Assembly: GCF_026262645.1 (NCBI RefSeq)
Contig: NZ_SHNO01000001.1
Location: 496,001-560,000 of the forward strand
DNA length: 64,000 bases
Direction of reading: 5' to 3'
Source: Candidatus Marimicrobium litorale
GTDB taxonomy: Bacteria; Pseudomonadota; Gammaproteobacteria; Pseudomonadales; Halieaceae
The notes under the pieces are model-generated. The model had not been told where the DNA came from. It searched no databases and saw nothing but the letters and a program-made list of their open reading frames with translations. Every line of letters begins with the position of its first letter. Position 1 is the stretch's first letter. Both the position numbers and the translations under genes were made by a program. Shown here piece by piece: positions 25,217-33,622 of this stretch.

Positions 25217-26167
25217 ATGGCCGGCTCCAGTTTGTTGCTCCTGATTGATGATATCGCGGCGGTATTGGACGATGTCGCGTTGATGACCAAAGTCGCCGCA
25301 CGCAAGACCGCCGGTGTGCTGGGCGATGATCTCGCGGTGAATGCCGAAAAGGTCAGCGGTGTGCGAGCCGATCGCGAATTGCCGGTTGTGTGGGCGGTTG
25401 CAAAAGGGTCTTTTCGGAACAAATGCATTCTGATACCTGCAGCTCTTGGCATCTCTGCGGTGGCTCCCTGGCTTATTACACCGGCGTTGATTCTCGGTGG
25501 GCTCTACTTGTGTTTTGAAGGGTTTGAGAAGGTGGCGCATTCCCTGGGCCACTCGGCGCATCAGGATAACGAACAGTCTGCAGAGCGCATGGAGCATCTG
25601 CTCGACGAGTCTGTGGATCTTGTAGAATACGAGAAAGACAAAATTAAGGGCGCAGTGCGCACTGACTTTATCCTCTCTGCGGAAATTATCGTGTTGACGC
25701 TTGGTGTGTCGTCGGAAATGACGTTTCTCGGACAGGCGCTTGTTTTGTCAGGTATCGGCTTGCTGATGACAGTGGGTGTCTATGGACTGGTGGCGGCAAT
25801 CGTTAAGCTGGACGACGCAGGTCTCTTTCTAACGCGGCGCGAGGGTGAAGGCGCATTCCTGACATTTCAGCGATGGTTTGGTGAGCGTCTTCTGGATTTT
25901 GCGCCCTGGTTGATGAAAGCACTGGGCGTGGTCGGCACGTTGGCGATGTTTATGGTCGGGGGCGGTATTCTTGTGCATGGTTTTCACCAGCTGACGGAGA
26001 TGGTGCAGGTCTTTGGTCAACATCTGAGCACGGTGCCTGTTGCCGGCGCGCTGTTGGCTGCTCTGGCGCCGACCCTGATTGCAATGATTGTCGGCGTGAT
26101 AGCGGGGGCTTTGGTGCTGGGTGCAGTCACTTTTGGCCGGCGCGTGCTGGGCGGAAGCTCCGCTTGA
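25217..26167 (+). CDS. DUF808 (YedI-type) inner membrane protein
   Basis: A 316-residue integral membrane protein matching DUF808 from its first residues: GSSLLLLIDDIAAVLDDVALMTKVAARKTAGVLGDDLAVNA and then GVRADRELPVVWAVAKGSFRNK are the family signature. About six hydrophobic segments follow (near 75-95, 155-175, 180-200, 240-260, 270-315). The function of the family is not established. It is 78 bases behind the VOC gene and may be co-transcribed. Confidence 0.88.
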   Translation: MAGSSLLLLIDDIAAVLDDVALMTKVAARKTAGVLGDDLAVNAEKVSGVRADRELPVVWAVAKGSFRNKCILIPAALGISAVAPWLITPALILGGLYLCFEGFEKVAHSLGHSAHQDNEQSAERMEHLLDESVDLVEYEKDKIKGAVRTDFILSAEIIVLTLGVSSEMTFLGQALVLSGIGLLMTVGVYGLVAAIVKLDDAGLFLTRREGEGAFLTFQRWFGERLLDFAPWLMKALGVVGTLAMFMVGGGILVHGFHQLTEMVQVFGQHLSTVPVAGALLAALAPTLIAMIVGVIAGALVLGAVTFGRRVLGGSSA

Positions 26168-26285
26168 TGCGAGTGACGGAGTGATTGGCTGCCCGGCATC
26201 CTCGGTGACCGCCCGGTACAGTGTGTCATGAGAGCGCGCGTGATGAGTGTGGCACAACGATGTTTTACAGTAGGGAGAGAGATGC

Positions 26286-26699
26286 GTGTCGGATAAACCG
26301 AGCTTCGGAGAGGGAGACTCCACCTTTCAGGCGGCTGGTCGGGAAGAGGGCATTTTTAATCTGGTTGATACGTTTTACGATCTCATGCGCGATCGCGCTC
26401 CGTACCGGGAAATATGGGATATGCACCCCGGAAAAACCTCGGAATCCCGGGACAGACTCGCGCGCTTTCTTTGTGCGTGGACCGGAGGGCCGCGTTTGTA
26501 CCGGGAGAAATATGGCCCGATCAGTATTCCCTCGGCGCATGCGCACCTGCACATTGACGCTCGCCTGCGGGACGCTTGGTTGGCCTGTATGGCGGAGGCG
26601 CTCGATACCTGCGAGTATCCCGCAACATTCAAAACTTACCTGCTCGATCAGTTGGCTGTGCCTGCTGAGCGGATTCGAGTCGCTTGCGCCAATCACTAA
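26286..26699 (+). CDS. group II truncated haemoglobin
   Basis: A 137-residue globin of the trHb group II (O) type: FNLVDTFYDLMRD, the conserved LARFLCAWTGGPRLYREKYG, and SAHAHLHIDARLRDAWLACM, which holds the proximal His and the Trp(G8) of the family. Members bind O2 or NO and act in oxidative or nitrosative stress; bacterial genes of this type are often called yjbI or glbO. The start is GTG 26286, preceded by GGGAGAGA. An overlapping ATG at 26282 is out of frame. Confidence 0.9.
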   Translation: MSDKPSFGEGDSTFQAAGREEGIFNLVDTFYDLMRDRAPYREIWDMHPGKTSESRDRLARFLCAWTGGPRLYREKYGPISIPSAHAHLHIDARLRDAWLACMAEALDTCEYPATFKTYLLDQLAVPAERIRVACANH

Positions 26700-26998
26700 G
26701 CCTGTGGGCATTGCGATAACGCTCCCGCGCTAATCCAGTTCCTGTTGAAAGCCCGGTAGCGATATTCCCAAAATGACGCAAAGAACGCTGTGAGAAACAG
26801 CCGGTCTGCTTTTATTCGGATAAGGCCAGCAACGCCCAACATAATGCCTCGCACCACCCCAATTAGTGGCTCACTGCAAGCGACTCTGCCTAAGTTTGGA
26901 ACTGTCGCTTTTTCGAACACATCGAAAAATAGACAGATGGCCGTTTGCACTCTGGTGGCTGATGATATCGGCTCATGCAGGACAAGAGGGCGAGAGAC
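26700..26998. other. region without a supported gene
   Basis: About 300 bases between the globin and a doubtful small membrane ORF. A minus-strand ORF (26696-27088) covers it but shows no family motif, and overlaps the more protein-like plus-strand ORF. I see no terminator or repeat. Confidence 0.3.
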
Positions 26999-27208
26999 AT
27001 GACGGGCACACAGGCGATAGAGAGGCAGATTGTTCGACGCATCGTTGGTTACGATGCACAGGTTGTAACCCTGAATGATAGCGGCCAATGGGCTGAGCGC
27101 CTGATATCGGTTCTCACGCTGACAGCAGGCCTGCTGGTGGTGGGCGCAGTATTTGAGGAGTTGCTTTGGGTTGTTTTGGGAGCCGGAACACTACTGACCC
27201 TGCGTTAG
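26999..27208 (+). CDS. possible small single-pass membrane protein
   Basis: A 69-residue ORF starting MTGTQAIERQIVRRIVGYD, followed by a soluble stretch and a hydrophobic C-terminal half (LISVLTLTAGLLVVGAVFEELLWVVLG) that could be one long or two short membrane helices. GAGAG precedes the ATG. No family was recognised. Support comes only from the amino-acid pattern and position between same-strand genes. Confidence 0.35.
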   Translation: MTGTQAIERQIVRRIVGYDAQVVTLNDSGQWAERLISVLTLTAGLLVVGAVFEELLWVVLGAGTLLTLR

Positions 27209-27313
27209 CGGCATTGGCGGTTGTATCACGAGCCTTTAGCGCAGGCGTTGGCAGTGGCCTCCGTATGATTGGTGATACACTGCTGTGATGCACAGTCATT
27301 TCCGGATGCCTCA

Positions 27314-28036
27314 ATGGAGCACGCCGTTATACAGCTGTCGCCGGTTCAGCTAGCGCTCGCATTCCTGCCGGTTGTCATTACATTGGCGATCCTGTTCAAG
27401 TGGTCCTTTGGTGTTGGGCGTTCTCTTTACGCATTGGGACGCATGCTGTTACAGCTGCTGTTGATCGGCTACGTGCTGGCGTGGATCTTTGGTGCAGGAG
27501 ACGGTTGGCTGGTGCTCATCGTGTTATTGGTGATGCTCTTGGCCTCGAGCTGGATCGCCCTCGGGACGGTGGGGCAGCACCGCCGTCATTTACTTGTCGC
27601 CTCTCTGGTGTCGATTGCCGTTGGTGGCGGATTGACGCTCGCCCTGGTTACGCAAGCTGTGCTGCAGTTGGATCCCTGGTTTTTACCCCGCTATATGGTC
27701 CCGCTGGCGGGTATGGTTTTTGCTAATGCGATGACTGCCGTGAGTCTGTGTGCTGAGCGACTGTACGCGGAGATAAAGCATGGGGAGGCGTGGGACGAGG
27801 CGCGTCAGGCCGCTTACTCCGCTGCCATGATACCCGTGATCAATTCGCTGTTTGCCGTTGGCCTGGTATCGCTGCCCGGTATGATGACGGGGCAGATATT
27901 GTCGGGCGTATCGCCTTTAGTGGCGGCGCGCTACCAGATCATGGTGATGTGTATGATTTTTGCCAGCGCAGGGATATCCACTGCACTGTTTCTGGCGATC
28001 GTGCGGCGTCATCTAAAGGCTGCTGATGAAAGTTGA
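27314..28036 (+). CDS. FetB/YbbM family (UPF0014) ABC-type permease
   Basis: A 240-residue membrane protein with about seven helices matching UPF0014: KWSFGVGRSLYALGRMLLQLLLIGYVL near the start and YMVPLAGMVFANAMTAVSLCAERLYAEI in the middle. GMMTGQILSGVSPLVAARYQIMVMCM near the end is the most conserved block. E. coli FetB pairs with the ATPase FetA to export iron. No ATP-binding partner gene is adjacent here, so it may use one encoded elsewhere. ATG 27314 gives the normal family N-terminus; the frame stays open from 27269. Confidence 0.83.
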   Translation: MEHAVIQLSPVQLALAFLPVVITLAILFKWSFGVGRSLYALGRMLLQLLLIGYVLAWIFGAGDGWLVLIVLLVMLLASSWIALGTVGQHRRHLLVASLVSIAVGGGLTLALVTQAVLQLDPWFLPRYMVPLAGMVFANAMTAVSLCAERLYAEIKHGEAWDEARQAAYSAAMIPVINSLFAVGLVSLPGMMTGQILSGVSPLVAARYQIMVMCMIFASAGISTALFLAIVRRHLKAADES

Positions 28037-28042
28037 CGGTAG

Positions 28043-28076
28043 ACTGGAGTGCAAGGTGACGCGGACTCCAGTGCTT
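28043..28076. terminator. terminator hairpin between convergent genes
   Basis: ACTGGAGT (28043-28050) and ACTCCAGT (28065-28072) form a perfect eight-base stem with a 14-base loop, then GCTTTT. The T-run is short, so termination strength is uncertain, but the position between convergent genes fits. Confidence 0.55.
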
Positions 28077-28120
28077 TTGCTATGGCGCGCGTCCCGACGT
28101 GTCGCCTGGCGGTTTCGCGA

Positions 28121-28996
28121 CTAACCGAAAAGCCAGGGCGCCAGTTCCTCCCTGTTTTGCACCACGATCTGTTGTGCCGTTGGGTCGTCCGCTATCGCGG
28201 TAGGTTTTATGTTAAGTAGTTGCAGTACATAGGTGACCAGGCGGGCGCGGGTAGGGATTTCAAGAACGCCGTCTTGCATGCCGTAGTCCACTTCTACCAC
28301 TTCTCGCTGTGCAGCGGTCAGTCGCTGATCGGCGGCGATACGAATAGTGACCTTCAGGTTCCATTCTGTATCCCCCGCTATGCCGTGCTCGGATTCGTTC
28401 ATAATTTCCGGTTCCCCTCGGAAGCGGCTCAGCACAAAATCGCGGTAGGCCTGATTTTTTTCGCACCAGCCTCTCACATGCCAGCGCAGACCTGTGTAGA
28501 CCACCGTATGGGGCACGATGATGCGTCCCTCCCGATCAGGGTGATTGACGGAAACGTAATCTACGTCGAGGCGTTTTTGTTGTCGTGCTGCTTGCATCAG
28601 GGGGCGTAAGACCTCAGGTCTGACTTGCCGAACCGGATGGGTTAGAACCTCCGCGTTGGCAACGTCCAGCGCCAGAGACTCAAATACATTCAGCAATTCA
28701 TTGTTGCGTGCCATCAAGTGCAGGTATTCGTCTGCCAGGCCCCGAGTCACGACCGGGGTAAACTGCCCTGTTGGCTTGTAGCCTTTGAGATATTTGTCGT
28801 ATTCAAGATTATGCGGGCCGACCGCACGATTGTAATTATTGATGTCTTTGCTGGCCTGTTGACGGCCAATGCCGAAAGTATCGCACAGGTGCCGGGTTGT
28901 CAGTCGTCCCTCCCAGAGGGCAATCGTCTCGATAAAACGGTAGCGCAAAAGCAAATCCCAGCGAAAGGGCCATTTCGGACTGGGCTTGCTCGGCAT
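28121..28996 (-). CDS. WYL-domain transcriptional regulator, BrxR/CapW-like
   Basis: A 291-residue regulator. The N-terminal winged helix is marked by RYRFIETIALWEGRLTTRHLCDTFGIGRQQASKDINNYNR. A WYL domain follows (VDYVSVNHPDREGRIIVPHTVVYTGLRWHVRGWC), and a C-terminal domain ends RLVTYVLQLLNI. This order (wHTH-WYL-WCX) is that of the BrxR/CapW repressors, which control BREX and CBASS defence operons and sense an inducing ligand. No defence gene is visible nearby: the neighbours are FetB and an M28 peptidase. It is therefore either an orphan or controls housekeeping genes; many bacteria carry such stand-alone copies. Confidence 0.82.
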   Translation of the reverse strand: MPSKPSPKWPFRWDLLLRYRFIETIALWEGRLTTRHLCDTFGIGRQQASKDINNYNRAVGPHNLEYDKYLKGYKPTGQFTPVVTRGLADEYLHLMARNNELLNVFESLALDVANAEVLTHPVRQVRPEVLRPLMQAARQQKRLDVDYVSVNHPDREGRIIVPHTVVYTGLRWHVRGWCEKNQAYRDFVLSRFRGEPEIMNESEHGIAGDTEWNLKVTIRIAADQRLTAAQREVVEVDYGMQDGVLEIPTRARLVTYVLQLLNIKPTAIADDPTAQQIVVQNREELAPWLFG

Positions 28997-29163
28997 ACTA
29001 AACTCCGGATAGGTTCAGGACGGACAGTATAAGCTTAAGGGGCTGGCAAGTGTAGCGTGCCCGGGTAACAGTGCTGTCTGGCGAGCGCTGATGCCGCTAT
29101 ACTTTTATCGATGTGCAGTGTGTGTATCACGCGAGACCCGTTCTCGGGCTAAAGGTTGTAGCT

Positions 29164-30591
29164 ATGAACAAATGTTGTTCGATCTTTTTCATACAGTTGT
29201 GCCTTGCGTCTGGCGCACATGCGGAATCTGCGGTGACAGCGGAAATGGCGCGCACCGCGGAGCACTTAATCGAGCAAGCGCAGAAAGACAATATGGCGTA
29301 TGAGTTGGTGCAATCCCTGACAACTGAGATTGGCCCTCGATTGGCGGGTACTTCCGCGGAGGCGCGAGCGCGAAATTGGGCGATCAATAAGTTGGAGCTG
29401 CTGGGTTTTGAAAATGTACACGTTGAATCATTCGAGGTGCCTGTGTGGCTGCGGGGCCGCGAGCGGGCCCGCATAGTCTCGCCCTTTCCGCAGCCTCTGC
29501 GGATCACTGCACTTGGCGGTAGTACATCCACTGGTGAGCACGGAGTGGAGGGAGAAGTGGTAGGTTTTCCCTCGCTGGACAGCCTGATCGAGGCCGATCC
29601 GGCCCGCGTCGAAGGAAAAATTGTATTCGTTGACGAGGTAATGGCTCGCAAGCGGGATGGCTCTGGTTACGGAGTGGCGGTGCAGAAACGCCTGCGCACG
29701 GCCTACGTTGCGCAGCAGTTGGGTGCCATTGCGGCACTCATTCGGTCTGTAGGCACCAGTAGCCACCGTTTCCCACATACCGGGCAAATGCGTCCGCTGA
29801 GTGATAGCGCCGGCAAGCGGGGCGTACCCATGGCAGCTCTCTCGGCACCGGACGCGGATCAGCTCAGTCGCGTGTTGAGTTACGGTGGACCGGTAGTGGT
29901 TCATCTGCTCGTCACATCGGAGGTGCGTGCGCCTGCGCAATCGGGGAATGTGATTGCGGAGATTCGTGGCCGGGACTCGCCCGAAGAAATTGTATTGGCG
30001 GGGGCGCATCTGGATTCATGGGATCTTGGCACAGGAGCGGTGGATGATGGGGCCGGAGTGGGTATCGTCATTGCCGCGTCGAGACTGTTGCTAGAGCATT
30101 TGCCCGAGGCGCCCCGTCGCACCATACGCCTGGTTCTGTTCGGCTCGGAGGAGGTAGGCTTCGTGGGTGCACGGGACTATAGTGAGCGCTATTCGGCGGA
30201 ACTACCACAGCATATCGTGGCGGCTGAATCCGATTTTGGTGCCGGCGATATTTGGCGTTTCGATACTCGTTTTCCCGCCGAGCAGCTGCCCTATGCCACC
30301 GAAATTGCCAGAATCCTGTCACCGCTGGACATCGTCCGGGGCAACAACACCGCTTATGGCGGTCCGGACCTGAGATACATGCGAGAGTCGGGAGTGCCCG
30401 TTATCACGCTGCTGCAGGATGGAACGGACTACTTTGATTTGCACCACACACCCGATGATACCCTCGACAAGATCGGACCTGATGATCTGCACCAGAATGT
30501 CGCAGCATGGGCTGCTTTTCTTTACCTTGCGGCAGAGACTGAGGTGTATTTTCGTGATGCCGAAGCGGCGAGTGTCACCGGCACGCCATAG
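29164..30591 (+). CDS. secreted M28 family metallopeptidase (carboxypeptidase Q-like)
   Basis: A 475-residue exported zinc peptidase. Residues 1-20 (MNKCCSIFFIQLCLASGAHA) are a signal peptide. Between residues 110 and 240 lies a PA-like insert. The M28 metal ligands are visible: His and Asp in GAHLDSWDLGTGAVDDGAGVG, the Glu pair in GSEEVGFVG, Asp in AAESDFGAG, and the last His in DLHHTPDDTLD. Family members remove terminal amino acids from peptides in the periplasm or outside the cell. ATG 29164 is chosen because it starts the signal peptide. It stands between divergent and convergent genes, so it is probably monocistronic. Confidence 0.88.
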   Translation: MNKCCSIFFIQLCLASGAHAESAVTAEMARTAEHLIEQAQKDNMAYELVQSLTTEIGPRLAGTSAEARARNWAINKLELLGFENVHVESFEVPVWLRGRERARIVSPFPQPLRITALGGSTSTGEHGVEGEVVGFPSLDSLIEADPARVEGKIVFVDEVMARKRDGSGYGVAVQKRLRTAYVAQQLGAIAALIRSVGTSSHRFPHTGQMRPLSDSAGKRGVPMAALSAPDADQLSRVLSYGGPVVVHLLVTSEVRAPAQSGNVIAEIRGRDSPEEIVLAGAHLDSWDLGTGAVDDGAGVGIVIAASRLLLEHLPEAPRRTIRLVLFGSEEVGFVGARDYSERYSAELPQHIVAAESDFGAGDIWRFDTRFPAEQLPYATEIARILSPLDIVRGNNTAYGGPDLRYMRESGVPVITLLQDGTDYFDLHHTPDDTLDKIGPDDLHQNVAAWAAFLYLAAETEVYFRDAEAASVTGTP

Positions 30592-30602
30592 AGTGAGGGT
30601 AT

Positions 30603-31583
30603 TCAGTCCACCCATGGCCAGGAAGGCGGCACCACAAAGAAACGTGCCTGCTCTCGATTATTCGCATCCAGCTTCGCGACCAGGGGCGGGTATTGTTCAC
30701 GTTGAAACGCTTCGGCTAAAATGTCCACCAGTTGTTTTGAACTCCAGGAATCTTCAGTCGTGCGTGCCGGGCTCAGCCACTCTGAACGGTGCAAACAGCG
30801 ATAGCGGCTTGCCGTTCCTGAATGGATGCCCGCCACAAGGTCGTCGGGTCGGAGCCAGTTGTTGATTGGCTTGCCCGGGTTGTAGTCAGGTGGGGGTGTT
30901 TCACCGTCAGTCGGGTGCCTGAAAAGATAGCCCTTCAGCGCGATCTCTTTTAGTGGTTTTACGATACCCAACGCGCCCAGCGCCTGCTCACCTGCCGGGG
31001 TGTCGCCCAGGCGAATCTGCCGAGTCAACATTTGTGACAATTTCAAGTCCATGCGATCCCTGCAGTCCGGGCCAATCCAGGCCTGCCAGTCGCGCGAGGG
31101 AGCGGGCCCGGGGGCGCAGAGATAGAATTTAACGGCGAGTTCCAGGTGCACAAAACGGTTTCTCCGCCGGCAGAAGTACAGGCAGTCGAACTCACCCAGC
31201 GTTTTGCCAGACTGCTGAACAGGCAGGTTATGAGCGAGAAGCTCTGTCTCCGGATCCTCTTGCAGGAAAAAAGACCAGAGTCGCTCGAAGTAAAGACCCA
31301 GCCGCCGGGTCGGTTTTTGTTGTAAGTAGTGCTGCAGTCTGCAGGGGTCCCTGTCGAGGGCTCGTAACCATTGCTGCCGAGGGGAAGACAGTTCAGGCTG
31401 GCACAGTCCGGTGTCGGCTCTGGCCGCATCGCAATGCCTGATATTGACGAGATTTGGCGAAAAGCAGGACCAGGCTAGATCCCTGACTTCCTGGTTCTTA
31501 TAGGGATAAATGATAATCTGTACGCTACATTCAGAATTCAACGGTATAATAGCAGCCTCGTTCAATACGAAAGCAATAGACAT
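30603..31583 (-). CDS. DUF1853 family protein
   Basis: A protein of up to 326 residues matching DUF1853: EVRDLAWSCFSPNLVN at the N-terminal end, LGLYFERLWSFFLQEDPETELLAHNLPVQQSGKTLGEFDCLYFCRRRNRFVHLELAVKFYL in the middle, and WLRPDDL near the end. The Glu, Asp, Glu and Lys in the central block recall a nuclease-like PD-(D/E)xK arrangement, but the family has no proven function. The start is uncertain. The only near ATG (31583) overlaps the divergent nadK start; family N-termini begin near the IIIYPYKNQEVRDLAW segment, where no ATG or GTG exists. A TTG or ATT start is possible. Confidence 0.78.
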   Translation of the reverse strand: MSIAFVLNEAAIIPLNSECSVQIIIYPYKNQEVRDLAWSCFSPNLVNIRHCDAARADTGLCQPELSSPRQQWLRALDRDPCRLQHYLQQKPTRRLGLYFERLWSFFLQEDPETELLAHNLPVQQSGKTLGEFDCLYFCRRRNRFVHLELAVKFYLCAPGPAPSRDWQAWIGPDCRDRMDLKLSQMLTRQIRLGDTPAGEQALGALGIVKPLKEIALKGYLFRHPTDGETPPPDYNPGKPINNWLRPDDLVAGIHSGTASRYRCLHRSEWLSPARTTEDSWSSKQLVDILAEAFQREQYPPLVAKLDANNREQARFFVVPPSWPWVD

Positions 31584-32466
31584 GCGCGGATCTTTCAAAA
31601 AAATTGGCCTGGTGGGCCGCAATCGCCAGCGAGGACTTACCGGAGTGCTGCGCCAGCTGCTGCCGCTTCTGCAAGAGCGGCAGCTGAACGTTGTCCTGCA
31701 GGAATCGCTTGGGGACAAACTGCCAGATGTTGATTTGCCAAGGGCCTCGCTGGAAGAGATTGGCGAACAGGTAGATCTGGTGATCGTACTTGGCGGCGAC
31801 GGTAGTCTGCTCAGCGCAGCCCGCACACTGGCCCGCTATTCAGTGCCTGTGCTGGGTATTAATCGCGGCCGACTGGGGTTCCTCACTGATATTACCCCGG
31901 ATGATATTGCGCAACAAATTCCCAGAGTACTGGACGGCGAATACGAGGAGGATAGCCGCTTTCTGCTGAGTGCAGAGGTGCACCGGGACGGCGCAGTTAT
32001 CGGCAGCGGTGATGCGCTGAACGACGTGGTCGTCAACTCGGGTTCGTCCGCCCAGATGATTGAGTTTGAATTATATATCAACGATATTTTCGTCTACCGT
32101 CAACGGGCGGACGGCCTGATCCTCTCCACGCCGACTGGCTCAACAGCCTACTCCCTGTCCGGAGGAGGCCCTATTATGCATCCTTCGCTCGATGCGATTG
32201 TGCTCGTACCTATGTTCCCCCACGCCCTGAGCAGCAGGCCCATCGTAGTAGACGGCAACTCAGAGATTCGACTGGACGTGTTGGCCAGAAACCGAATTCA
32301 TCCTCCCGTGACCTGCGACGGGCAGACCAATCTCAAGGCGCGACCCGGCGATTCCGTATTCGTACGCAAGACCCCGCACCAACTCAGTCTACTGCATCCG
32401 CGGGGACGGGATTTCTATACCAGTTGCAGGGATAAGCTGCGCTGGAGCAACCAGTTGGTTAACTGA
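31582..32466 (+). CDS. nadK: NAD kinase
   Basis: A 294-residue NAD kinase, making NADP from NAD and ATP. VIVLGGDGSLLSAAR carries the GGDG phosphate-binding motif with the catalytic Asp. ALNDVVV is the NE/D contact region, and SGGGPIMHPSLDAIVLVPMFPHALSSRPIV is the conserved C-terminal core. ATG 31582 starts immediately opposite the likely 5' end of the DUF1853 gene. The rhomboid gene overlaps its stop (TGATG), so nadK and glpG are probably translationally coupled. Confidence 0.94.
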   Translation: MRGSFKKIGLVGRNRQRGLTGVLRQLLPLLQERQLNVVLQESLGDKLPDVDLPRASLEEIGEQVDLVIVLGGDGSLLSAARTLARYSVPVLGINRGRLGFLTDITPDDIAQQIPRVLDGEYEEDSRFLLSAEVHRDGAVIGSGDALNDVVVNSGSSAQMIEFELYINDIFVYRQRADGLILSTPTGSTAYSLSGGGPIMHPSLDAIVLVPMFPHALSSRPIVVDGNSEIRLDVLARNRIHPPVTCDGQTNLKARPGDSVFVRKTPHQLSLLHPRGRDFYTSCRDKLRWSNQLVN

Positions 32467-33326
32467 TGTCTGATTATTGTCAGGCACTCACTGTGCCACT
32501 CGATGAAGACCTGGCGCCGCTGGCAGTCTTGTTACAGCAACATGGAGTGGTGCACCGCATATTTGAACGTGAAGGGCGCCAGGTCGTAATGGTGCTCGAT
32601 ACCGTGCAGGCGGAGCAGGTAAAAACACTCTATGAGCATTGGCGCGGCGGCAGGGTAAGGATTGAAAAAGAACCTCTCTCTGAGAGTCGCCCCAGGACAG
32701 GTGCAGGTCTAGAGTGGCTCTCTCGCGGTGTAACTTTACTGCTCATAGGTTTTTGTGTTTTGGGATTTTTGCTGGTGTACCTGCAGGCGCCGATGGACTG
32801 GATTGCAGCACTGACCTACGCCCCGTTTGAAATGAGCGGAGAGCAGATTCGTTTTGGTGAAATGCATGGCCAGTATTGGCGGCTGGTAACGCCGGTATTC
32901 CTTCACTTCGGATGGTTGCACATCGTATTTAACAGCCTCTGGCTCTGGGAGTTGGGCGGGCGTATTGAGCAGGCGATGGGCCATTTCAACCTGTTAATGC
33001 TATTTCTCGTGATCGCTGTAGTGTCTAACACAGCACAACATGCTTTTGGTGGGCCATCCCTGTTTGGAGGAATGTCAGGGGTTGTCTATGGTTTGCTTGG
33101 CTTCTCCTGGGTGGCACCCCTGTTGCAGCCCAGATGGCAGATTCAGCCCTCGAAGGCAATTATAGTGCTCATGGTGGGCTGGCTGGTTCTGTGTATGGTG
33201 GGTGTGATCGAGGTGCTCGGCTTCGGTGCTATCGCCAACGCAGCTCACCTCGGCGGGCTTCTTAGCGGCATGGTGCTCGGCGTTGCCTTTGGCGCTCTGT
33301 CACGTGTCGACAGCGACAAGACGTGA
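32466..33326 (+). CDS. glpG: rhomboid intramembrane serine protease, GlpG-like
   Basis: A 286-residue rhomboid protease that cleaves within the membrane. An N-terminal cytosolic domain of about 80 residues precedes six membrane helices. The catalytic Ser is in FGGMSGVVYGLLGF and the catalytic His in ANAAHLGGLLSGM. HFGWLHIVFNSLWLWELGGRIE is the loop and helix-2 signature. It overlaps nadK by one base. The size and N-terminal domain match E. coli GlpG. Confidence 0.9.
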   Translation: MSDYCQALTVPLDEDLAPLAVLLQQHGVVHRIFEREGRQVVMVLDTVQAEQVKTLYEHWRGGRVRIEKEPLSESRPRTGAGLEWLSRGVTLLLIGFCVLGFLLVYLQAPMDWIAALTYAPFEMSGEQIRFGEMHGQYWRLVTPVFLHFGWLHIVFNSLWLWELGGRIEQAMGHFNLLMLFLVIAVVSNTAQHAFGGPSLFGGMSGVVYGLLGFSWVAPLLQPRWQIQPSKAIIVLMVGWLVLCMVGVIEVLGFGAIANAAHLGGLLSGMVLGVAFGALSRVDSDKT

Positions 33327-33363
33327 TCCGCGCGTCTATAATATAAGCTCCTCGACGCAAGCG

Positions 33364-33612
33364 ATGCCTATGGATTACCTCGAACTCATTGAAACCATGT
33401 CGCCAGAAATCTACCAGAACTTGCTGCAGTCTATTGAGCGCGGCAAATGGCCTGATGGCAGAGTACTGACGGCAGAGCAAAGGGAAAATGCCATGCAGGC
33501 GATTATCGCCTGGGGCGAGAAATATTTGCCTGAAAACGAGCGGGTGGGTTACGTCAAGCCAAAACCACAGCCTGGGGATGCGTGTGACGAAGCTCCCCTG
33601 AACTGGAAATAG
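33364..33612 (+). CDS. DUF1315 (YeaC-type) protein
   Basis: An 82-residue protein matching DUF1315: YLELIETMSPEIYQNLLQSIERGKWPDG, then LTAEQRENAMQAIIAWG. The family is small, acidic, cytosolic and without known function. ATG 33364 or 33370 may be the start. It lies in the nadK-pepN gene run with short gaps on both sides. Confidence 0.85.
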   Translation: MPMDYLELIETMSPEIYQNLLQSIERGKWPDGRVLTAEQRENAMQAIIAWGEKYLPENERVGYVKPKPQPGDACDEAPLNWK

Positions 33613-33622
33613 GGGAGCCTCA

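Noticed and set aside
26696-27088. 130-codon minus-strand ORF
   Set aside because: It has no family features or ribosome site and overlaps a more protein-like plus-strand ORF.
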